NCBI RefSeq assembly: GCF_900961225.1
Contig: NZ_CAAHFN010000062.1
Coordinates: forward strand, 1 to 50,677
Source of the DNA: Modicisalibacter radicis
GTDB taxonomy: Bacteria > Pseudomonadota > Gammaproteobacteria > Pseudomonadales > Halomonadaceae
DNA: 50,677 bases
Direction of reading: 5' to 3'
Every line of letters begins with the position of its first letter. Position 1 is the stretch's first letter. Positions 42,595 through 50,677 of this stretch are shown here, piece after piece. The notes beneath the pieces are model-generated. The model was not told the DNA's origin. It saw only the letters and a program-made list of their open reading frames with translations, and ran no database searches. The translations under genes and the position numbers were made by a program.

Positions 42595-43740
42595 TCAGCG
42601 GCGTTCGCGCATGACCCGCACGAAGCGATCGAACAGCGGCGACACGTCGCGCGGCCCGGGGCTCGCCTCGGGGTGGCCCTGGAAGCTGAATGCCGCCCGG
42701 TCGGTACGCTCGACCCCCTGCAGGGTGCCGTCGAACAGCGAACGGTGGGTGGCGCGCAGCGTCGCCGGCAGGCTGGTCTCGTCGACCGCGAAGCCATGGT
42801 TCTGGCTGGTGATCATCACCCGACCGCTGTCGAGATCCTGGACCGGGTGGTTGGCGCCGTGGTGGCCGTGGTTCATCTTCACCGTCCTGGCGCCGGAAGC
42901 CAGCGCCAGCAACTGATGCCCCAGGCAGATGCCGAACACCGGGGTATCGATCTCGAGGATCCCGGCGATCGCCCGGATCGCGTAGTCGCAGGGCTCGGGA
43001 TCGCCGGGGCCGTTGGCCAGGAACACCCCGTCGGGCTTCATCGCCAGCACCTCGGCGGCCGGGGTCTGCGCCGGCACCACGGTCAGCCGGCAGCCGCGCG
43101 CGGCGAGCAGGCGCAGGATATTGTGCTTGCAGCCGTAATCGTAGGCGACCACGTGGAAGGGCCGCTCACAGGCGGCGGCATCGGCGTAGCCCTCGCCCAG
43201 CGTCCAGTCGCCCTGGCTCCATTCGTGAACGCTGGTGCAGCTCGCTTCCTTGGCCAGGTCCATGCCCTTGAGGCCGGGAAACTCGTGCGCCGCCGCCAGC
43301 GCCCGCGCGACGGCATCGTCGCCGGAGGCTGCCGGACCGGCCAGGATCGCGCCGTCCTGGGCGCCCTTGTCGCGCAGGATGCGGGTCAGCCGGCGCGTGT
43401 CGATGTCGGCGATACCCAGCACGTTCTGGCTCTTGAGATAGTCGTCGAGGGTCCGCTGGCTGCGAAAGCTGCTGGCCATCAGCGGCAGGTCGCGAATCAC
43501 CAGCCCCGCCGCACTGATGCGCGCGGACTCGACATCCTCTTCGTTGATGCCGGTGTTGCCGATATGCGGATAGGTGAGCGTGACGATCTGCCGGGTATAG
43601 GAGGGGTCGGTAAGAATTTCCTGGTAGCCGGTCATGGCCGTGTTGAAAACCACCTCGCCGCTGGTCTGTCCATCGGCGCCGATGGCGCTGCCGTGAAATA
43701 CGCTGCCATCTGCCAGGGCCAGTATCGCGGGTCTAGTCAA
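42595..43740 (-). CDS. carA: Carbamoyl-phosphate synthase small subunit
   Basis: Class I glutamine amidotransferase feeding ammonia to CarB. The 381-residue protein has the catalytic Cys in [15 protein letters not shown], the His and Glu in [13 protein letters not shown], and the N-terminal [20 protein letters not shown]. The start codon is TTG (43740), with GGAGG seven to eight bases upstream; an unusual TTG start for carA has also been reported in E. coli and Pseudomonas, as I recall. The 300-bp region upstream holds a candidate promoter, a leader peptide and a terminator hairpin. Confidence 0.97.
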   Translation of the reverse strand: MTRPAILALADGSVFHGSAIGADGQTSGEVVFNTAMTGYQEILTDPSYTRQIVTLTYPHIGNTGINEEDVESARISAAGLVIRDLPLMASSFRSQRTLDDYLKSQNVLGIADIDTRRLTRILRDKGAQDGAILAGPAASGDDAVARALAAAHEFPGLKGMDLAKEASCTSVHEWSQGDWTLGEGYADAAACERPFHVVAYDYGCKHNILRLLAARGCRLTVVPAQTPAAEVLAMKPDGVFLANGPGDPEPCDYAIRAIAGILEIDTPVFGICLGHQLLALASGARTVKMNHGHHGANHPVQDLDSGRVMITSQNHGFAVDETSLPATLRATHRSLFDGTLQGVERTDRAAFSFQGHPEASPGPRDVSPLFDRFVRVMRERR

Positions 43741-43841
43741 CGCAACGTCCTCCAGTGCTCACTTCGCAAGACAGCACGGCGTGCCGCCCCAAACGTTTCT
43801 CCGCGTATCCGCAAGCCCATGCTCACGGACACTCAGGTCGT

Positions 43842-43886
43842 AAAAAAGCGGGACGAAACCCGAAGAAGACCGGTTCCATCCCGCTT
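43842..43886 (-). terminator. Terminator or attenuator in the carA leader
   Basis: On the minus strand an 8-bp stem (43879-43886 with 43846-43853), extended by six inner pairs including one G-U, is followed by a run of six T (43847-43842). It lies between dapB and carA, about 100 bp before carA. It may end dapB transcription, or act as an attenuator if carA is transcribed from the TAGAAT at 43987-43992. The remaining bases of 43741-44047 show nothing else clear. Confidence 0.75.
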
Positions 43887-43902
43887 GTTGTTGTCCGCAT
43901 TT

Positions 43903-43938
43903 TCACATCGGCGGCCTTGCCAATCGCCAGGTTGCCAT
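43903..43938 (-). CDS. Possible 11-residue leader peptide before carA
   Basis: ATG at 43938 opens a 12-codon frame reading MATWRLARPPM then TGA, which stops 17 bp before the terminator stem. A weak GAGG lies about twelve bases upstream. The position suits a translation-coupled attenuator and the peptide has two Arg codons, but short frames arise by chance. Low confidence. Confidence 0.25.
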   Translation of the reverse strand: MATWRLARPPM

Positions 43939-43986
43939 GCCGGCCAGGCCCCTCGAAGCGTCTCCCGGCCCGGCCAAATTGGCTGG

Positions 43987-43992
43987 ATTCTA
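43987..43992 (-). promoter_or_regulatory. Candidate -10 element for carAB
   Basis: TAGAAT on the minus strand, 240 bp upstream of carA and just after dapB. No good -35 is present at 17 bp, so an activator would be needed, or dapB read-through supplies carAB. Confidence 0.35.
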
Positions 43993-44047
43993 CCCAAATT
44001 CGCCCGGCGAGGCCAGTCTTGCGAGCGGCGAGCGCCCCGGGAAGGCC

Positions 44048-44902
<855 letters not shown>

Positions 44903-44920
44903 TCATGGAAAAGCCGCGGC

Positions 44921-44928
44921 AGTATAGC
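44921..44928 (-). promoter_or_regulatory. Extended -10 promoter candidate of dapB
   Basis: TGC followed by TATACT on the minus strand (-10 at 44921-44926), about 55 bp before dapB, with no clear -35. The rest of 44867-45195 contains no gene I can support, no dnaJ remnant and no Fur-type box. Confidence 0.45.
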
Positions 44929-45195
44929 AACTGCCGACACGCCGCGCCCATCACCTCGGCAGGCTGCGGAGGCTTCGATCCCGCGCACGCCGGCCCTTCG
45001 CGCCGTCCGCCGGCTGCGCGGCGCTCTCCATCGAACCGCCCGGGCCGCGCCGATCCCGCCTGGACGGCTCAGGGCGATTACGACATACTGGCGCGCCCGC
45101 AACTACGAATCATGCGCAACATGCAGCCGACTCCGCCGGCCTTCTCTGCCTTGCCGGACTGCGACGCGACCCATCAACGAGCAAGACACCCGCTT

Positions 45196-46323
45196 ATGCC
45201 TATAACACCGCTCAAGGCCGTCGCTGCCACGGCCATCGCCCTTGGCAGCATGGCCGTCCAGGCCGACCCGGTCACCGTGACGGACATCACCGGCCGCGAG
45301 GTCACCGTCGACGCCCCCGTGGAGCGCATGATCCTTGGCGAAGGTCGCCAGATCTACCTGCTGGGAGCGCTGGAACCGGAAGCCCCCTTCGAGCATGTGG
45401 TGGGCTGGCGCAAGGATTTCTCCCAGGCCGATCCGGACAACTACGCCGCCTACGCCGCCAAGTTCCCCGAGATGAAGGCCCTGCCGACTTTCGGCGGCTT
45501 CAAGGACGGCACTTTCGACGTCGAGCAGGCCGCCACCCTCCAGCCGGACGTGGTGCTGATGAATCTCGAGGCCAGGGCCGCTACCGAGGACGCCGGCTAC
45601 GACGACAAGCTCGCCGAGCTCGGCATTCCCATCGTCTACGTGGACTTTCGCGAAAAACCGCTCGAGCACACCATCCCCTCGATGCGTCTGATGGGCCGCC
45701 TGCTGGGCGAGGAAGACAGGGCGCAGGCCTTCATCGACTTTTCCCAGGCACAAATGGCCCGGGTCACGGAGACGATCGCCGCCGCCGACCCCGACCGGCC
45801 CAAGATCTTCATCGACCGAGCCGGGGGCTACTCGGAAGACTGCTGCATGAGCTTCGGGCCGGGCAACTTCGGCGAATATGTCGAGATCGCCGGGGGCGCC
45901 AACATCGCCGACGGCATCATTCCCAACACCTTCGGCTCCCTGAATCCCGAGCAGATCATCGCCGCCAATCCCGACCACGTCGTGGTGACGGGCGGCAATT
46001 GGGACGCCTACGTGCCCGGCGGCGACTGGGTCGGCGTGGGGCCGGGGGCCGACATGAACGCGGCCCGCGAGAAGCTCCAGGGGCTGACCGAGCGCACCGC
46101 CATGACCGGCATCAGCGCCGTCGAGACCGGCAACGTCCATGCCATCTGGCATCAGTTCTACAACAGCCCCTACTACTTCGTCGCCGTGCAGCGGCTGGCC
46201 AAGTGGTTCCATCCGGAGCTGTTCGACGATCTCGACCCCGAGGCCACCCTGCGCACCCTGCACGAGCGGTTCCTGCCCGTGGACTACGCGCCCGGCTACT
46301 GGATCTCCCTCCGTGAGCGGTGA
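45196..46323 (+). CDS. Periplasmic substrate-binding protein of FecB/BtuF type
   Basis: Binding component of an ABC importer for a metal chelate (siderophore, haem or cobalamin-like; the ligand is not clear). The 375-residue protein has a Sec signal peptide (about 1-23, MPITPLKAVAATAIALGSMA) without a lipobox, so it is soluble in the periplasm, and two lobes with the family phrases VERMILGEGRQIYLL, QPDVVLMNLEARA and IIAANPDHVVVTGG. A CysCys pair in SEDCCMSFG is unusual. The ribosome binding site is weak; ATG 45112 is an alternative. The permease gene overlaps its 3' end. Confidence 0.85.
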   Translation: MPITPLKAVAATAIALGSMAVQADPVTVTDITGREVTVDAPVERMILGEGRQIYLLGALEPEAPFEHVVGWRKDFSQADPDNYAAYAAKFPEMKALPTFGGFKDGTFDVEQAATLQPDVVLMNLEARAATEDAGYDDKLAELGIPIVYVDFREKPLEHTIPSMRLMGRLLGEEDRAQAFIDFSQAQMARVTETIAAADPDRPKIFIDRAGGYSEDCCMSFGPGNFGEYVEIAGGANIADGIIPNTFGSLNPEQIIAANPDHVVVTGGNWDAYVPGGDWVGVGPGADMNAAREKLQGLTERTAMTGISAVETGNVHAIWHQFYNSPYYFVAVQRLAKWFHPELFDDLDPEATLRTLHERFLPVDYAPGYWISLRER

Positions 46324-47386
46324 GTTGGCCGCCGGCACGAGCGGCCCCCTCGAGGGCCACGGCCATTACCGCCGTCTGGTCATTCGCCGCCAGTTGATCC
46401 TCGCCGCACTCGCCCTGGCACTGTGCCTGAGCCTGTGCGTCGACCTGGCGCTCGGCCCGGCACGCTTCGACCTGACGCAAGTGATCGCCGCGATCTTCAC
46501 GCCCGATGCCGTCAGCCAGCCGGTCAGGGTCATTCTCTGGGAGATCCGCATGCCGGTGGCGCTGATGGCCCTGGTCGTCGGCGCCAGCCTGTCGATCGCC
46601 GGCGCCCAGATGCAGACCATCCTCAGCAATCCGCTGGCCAGCCCCTTCACGCTGGGCATCTCGGCCGGAGCGAGTTTCGGTGCCGCCCTGGCGCTCGCCT
46701 TCGGCGTGACACTGGTCCCCGGCATGGTCGACTACGTCATTCCGATCAATGCCTTCGTCATGGCCATGCTGACCGCCTTCGCCATTCACCTGCTGAGCAT
46801 GCGGCGCGGGGTGACGATCGAGACCATCGTGCTACTGGGCATCGCCATGGTGTTCATCTTCAATTCGCTGATGGCGCTGATCCAGTTCTTCGCCAGCCAG
46901 CAGGCGGTGTCCGCGGTGGTGTTCTGGACCATGGGCAGCCTGACCAAGGCAACCTGGCCCAAGCTGTGGATCGCATTCGGCGTGCTGGCGGCCGTGCTGC
47001 CGCTGCTGGCGCGGCACGGCTGGGCGCTCACCGCCATGCGCCTGGGCGACGCCAAGGCCGAGAGCCTGGGCGTGAACCCCCGCGCGCTGCGCCTGGAGGT
47101 GCTGGTGCTGGTCTCGCTGCTGGCGGCCATCGCGGTGGCCTTCGTCGGCACCATCGGCTTCATCGGCCTGGTCGGGCCGCATATCGCCCGCCTGCTGCTG
47201 GGCGAGGATCAGCGCTTCTTCCTGCCGGGCTCGGCGCTCTGCGGCGCCCTGATCCTCTCGGTGGGCTCGGTGCTGTCGAAGGTCATCCTGCCCGGCACCA
47301 TCATCCCCATCGGCATCATCACCTCGCTGGTAGGCATTCCCTTCTTTCTGTTCCTGGTGCTCCGTCACAAGAAGGCTTCATGGTAA
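46313..47386 (+). CDS. FecCD/BtuC-type ABC permease
   Basis: Inner-membrane permease of about 357 residues with some ten hydrophobic helices. PVALMALVVGASLSIAGAQM, followed by the NPLASPFTLGISAGASFGAA motif, and later GTIGFIGLVGPHIARLLLG, the cytoplasmic loop that contacts the ATPase, are diagnostic of the FecCD family. A GTG at 46313 overlapping the binding-protein gene by 11 bp is taken as start; a TTG at 46325 is an alternative. The ATPase ATG lies inside its last codons (7-bp overlap), so the three genes form one operon. One permease gene suggests a homodimer. Confidence 0.9.
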   Translation: MSGELAAGTSGPLEGHGHYRRLVIRRQLILAALALALCLSLCVDLALGPARFDLTQVIAAIFTPDAVSQPVRVILWEIRMPVALMALVVGASLSIAGAQMQTILSNPLASPFTLGISAGASFGAALALAFGVTLVPGMVDYVIPINAFVMAMLTAFAIHLLSMRRGVTIETIVLLGIAMVFIFNSLMALIQFFASQQAVSAVVFWTMGSLTKATWPKLWIAFGVLAAVLPLLARHGWALTAMRLGDAKAESLGVNPRALRLEVLVLVSLLAAIAVAFVGTIGFIGLVGPHIARLLLGEDQRFFLPGSALCGALILSVGSVLSKVILPGTIIPIGIITSLVGIPFFLFLVLRHKKASW

Positions 47387-48129
47387 CCCTGACCCTCGAC
47401 CGCCTGTCGGCCCGCTACGGCCGGCGCCAGATCCTTGCCGAAATCACCACGCCCGCTTTCGCGGGCGGCCAGGTCGTGGCCCTGCTGGGCCCCAACGCGG
47501 CCGGCAAGTCGACGCTATTTCGCCGCATCCTCGGCCTGCTCGAGGGGGATGGCCAGGTACGTATCGACGGCGCGACCCGCGAACGTCCGGTGGCCTACAT
47601 GCCCCAGGAGAGCGGCGCCAACGCAGTACTGACGGTCTATGAGTCGGTGTTGCTGGCGCGCATGCAGGGGCGCAGCCTCAGGGTCGGCTCCGAGGACCTG
47701 CAGGCGGTGGATCGCGCCCTGGAAGAGCTGGGAATCGCCGCGCTCGGCGAGCGCGACATCGGCGATCTCAGCGGCGGACAGCGCCAGCTGGTGAGTGCGG
47801 CCCAGGCGCTGGTTCAGGACCCCGAGATACTGCTGCTCGACGAGCCCACCTCGGCGCTCGACCTGCACCGTCAGATCAGTCTGCTCGGCATCCTATGCCG
47901 GCTGGCCCGCGAGCGACGCATGCTGGTCGTCGCCTCGCTGCACGACCTGGGCCACGCGCTGCGCTTTACCGATCAGGCGCTGGTGCTGGAAAGCGGCCGG
48001 CTAGTCGCCTGCGGGCCGACAGCGCAGGTGGTGACGCCGGCCCTGCTGCGGCAGACCTTCCAGGTCGAAGCCCGCATCGAACCCTGCTCCCAGGGCCGCC
48101 CGCAGCTCATCGTCGAAGCGGCCGTCTGA
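47380..48129 (+). CDS. ABC transporter ATP-binding protein (FecE/BtuD type)
   Basis: ATPase driving the importer encoded by the two preceding genes. The 249-residue protein has Walker A LLGPNAAGKSTL, a Q-loop YMPQES, the signature DLSGGQRQLVSAAQ, Walker B ILLLDEPTSALD and the switch His in ASLHDLGHAL. The signature LSGGQRQ and the C-terminal length fit iron-chelate importers. The ATG lies 7 bp inside the permease gene. Its 3' end overlaps the convergent EamA gene by 23 bp. Confidence 0.93.
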   Translation: MVTLTLDRLSARYGRRQILAEITTPAFAGGQVVALLGPNAAGKSTLFRRILGLLEGDGQVRIDGATRERPVAYMPQESGANAVLTVYESVLLARMQGRSLRVGSEDLQAVDRALEELGIAALGERDIGDLSGGQRQLVSAAQALVQDPEILLLDEPTSALDLHRQISLLGILCRLARERRMLVVASLHDLGHALRFTDQALVLESGRLVACGPTAQVVTPALLRQTFQVEARIEPCSQGRPQLIVEAAV

Positions 48130-49003
48130 GCCGCCCCTCGAAGGCCGCCAGGGCGGCGCCACCCAGCACCAGCGGCAGGGCCAGCAGGAAACCGCTCGAG
48201 AGGGGCTGGCCGAACAGCCACAGGTCCGCCAGCACCGGCCAGATCAGCGCCACGTACTCGAAGGGCGCCAGGCGCGAGACCTCGGCGAAGCGTAGCGCCA
48301 AGGTCATGCAGATATGCGCCGCGCCGCCGAACAGCCCCGAAAGCACCAGCAATCCCAGGGTCGGCCAGGCCACCTCGCCCCACCCCAGCGGCAGGGTCGC
48401 CAGCCCGGCCAGGGCCGTGACCAGAACGAAGTAGAAGGCGATGGAGGCGGCGGTCTCGGTGCGCGAGATACGCCGCACGGTCAGCAGCGCCCCCGCCGTC
48501 AGCAGGGCGGCCAGGATGCCCAGCGCATACCCGAGCACACGCCCATCCACCTGAGGGCCCTTCAACTCGGGCAGCACCAGCACCGCCACACCGGTGAGCA
48601 CCAATGCGAGGGCCGTTGCTCGGTGCAGGCTGAAGCGCTCGCCCAGCAGCATCACGCCACCGACGGCCATGGCCACCGGTGACAGCTGGGCCAGCAGCGT
48701 GGCCTCGGCCACCGGCAGCCGGGCCACCGCCGCGAAGGAGGCGAACATCGCCGCCGCCCCCAGCCCCGAGCGCAACAGGTGCCCCAGCGGGCGCCGCGTG
48801 GCCAGGGCCCTCGGGAACTCCCGCCGCCAGGCCATGAACGCCAGGATGGGCAGCAGCGCAAAGGTCGAGCGAAAGAAGACCGTCTGCCCCAGCGGCACCT
48901 GGGTGCTGACCGCCTTGACACACACCATCATGCCCGTGAAAAGCAGCCCCGACATCAGCCGAAGCAGAATGCCGGCCAGGGGCCGGCCCGAGATGTCATC
49001 CAT
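48107..49003 (-). CDS. EamA/DMT-family permease
   Basis: Drug/metabolite transporter of 298 residues with ten predicted helices in two EamA repeats; each repeat ends in the typical pattern (VGGVMLLGERFSLHRATALA; IWPVLADLWLFGQPLSSGF). Substrate unknown; relatives export amino acids, S-adenosylmethionine or nucleosides. It is on the opposite strand to the iron-type operon and to the lipoprotein gene. In the 280 bp upstream (49004-49283) I see no distinct element. Confidence 0.87.
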   Translation of the reverse strand: MDDISGRPLAGILLRLMSGLLFTGMMVCVKAVSTQVPLGQTVFFRSTFALLPILAFMAWRREFPRALATRRPLGHLLRSGLGAAAMFASFAAVARLPVAEATLLAQLSPVAMAVGGVMLLGERFSLHRATALALVLTGVAVLVLPELKGPQVDGRVLGYALGILAALLTAGALLTVRRISRTETAASIAFYFVLVTALAGLATLPLGWGEVAWPTLGLLVLSGLFGGAAHICMTLALRFAEVSRLAPFEYVALIWPVLADLWLFGQPLSSGFLLALPLVLGGAALAAFEGRLRRPLRR

Positions 49004-49283
49004 CTTGCTTGTCTACCGTCCTGAGCGAGAGCCGAATGCAGGCTGACGATGAAGGGCCTCCAGGCCCGTGCCGGGTGACCGGAGAGAAGCCGCTGCGCCA
49101 CTGAGCGAATGCCACGCCGGACGTTCGCCGTCCGGCGAGCCCACGCAACGCCCCGGGCGTCAGCGAACCGGCCGGCAGTATACCAATGCGACCCCGGGGC
49201 GTCTGTCATGCACGTGTCGCGCCCATACTCTAGGCTCAAGGACTAAGCCCCGACGAAACCCACCTGCCGTCAGCGGAGTCGCC

Positions 49284-50677
<1,394 letters not shown>

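Noticed and set aside
44940..45195. Fur box or cobalamin riboswitch before the ABC importer
   Set aside because: No GATAATGATTATC-like palindrome and no B12-box-like sequence could be found on either strand.

Overview
The window is a GC-rich gammaproteobacterial chromosome segment, most likely from a halophile of the Halomonadaceae (Halomonas-like). This rests on gene content, on gene order that tracks several Pseudomonas/Halomonas neighbourhoods, and on the acidic proteins; no database was searched. The left edge stops at the boxA of a ribosomal RNA leader. The right edge breaks inside dnaK. Both would fit the ends of an assembled contig.

Layout. 1-480: control region of an rRNA operon reading leftwards out of the window (boxA, two tandem sigma70-type promoters) plus a facing pair of perfect DnaA boxes. 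499-2916: tyrS(-) and anmK(+). 2953-9341: type IV pilus retraction ATPases pilT-pilU(-), then yggS-proC-yggT-metX-metW(+). 9325-11248: sfsA and an aminotransferase(-). 11494-19163: dksA, gluQ, a CbrB-type sigma54 activator, a CrcZ-like small RNA, pcnB, folK, panB, panC (all +). 19303-22662: acetyl-CoA acetyltransferase(+), an AEC-family carrier(-), hisC(+). 22789-44866: a long leftward block in the familiar gammaproteobacterial order dapB-carA-carB-greA, rlmE-ftsH-folP-glmM-tpiA-secG-tRNA-Leu-tRNA-fMet-rimP-nusA-infB-rbfA-truB-rpsO-pnp, interrupted only by rightward yhbY. 45196-50255: accessory genes sitting where dnaJ/dnaK would be expected: a FecBCD-type ABC importer, an EamA permease and a lipoprotein of the phytase-like esterase family. 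50194-50677: the C-terminal part of a second EamA permease abutting an internal piece of dnaK on the opposite strand.

The most interesting region is 12920-15471. In Pseudomonas this position carries gluQ-cbrA-cbrB-crcZ-pcnB, the system controlling carbon catabolite repression through Hfq/Crc. Here the sensor kinase gene cbrA is absent. The CbrB receiver domain has lost the phospho-accepting Asp (Thr51), the switch Ser/Thr (Ala75) and the conserved Lys (Gln97), yet keeps an intact sigma54-activating AAA+ domain with GAFTGA. Immediately downstream, a -24/-12 promoter drives a terminator-ended non-coding transcript of about 480 nt packed with AAnAAnAA motifs, the hallmark of CrcZ. This suggests a catabolite-repression RNA switch rewired to work without phosphorelay.

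Functionally, the rest covers translation and transcription (tyrS, rRNA leader, two tRNAs, rimP, nusA, infB, rbfA, truB, rpsO, rlmE, yhbY, greA, dksA, gluQ), RNA turnover (pnp, pcnB), biosynthesis (Met, Pro, His, Arg/pyrimidine, Lys/DAP, folate, pantothenate, GlcNAc), protein quality control and export (ftsH, secG), and twitching motility (pilT, pilU).
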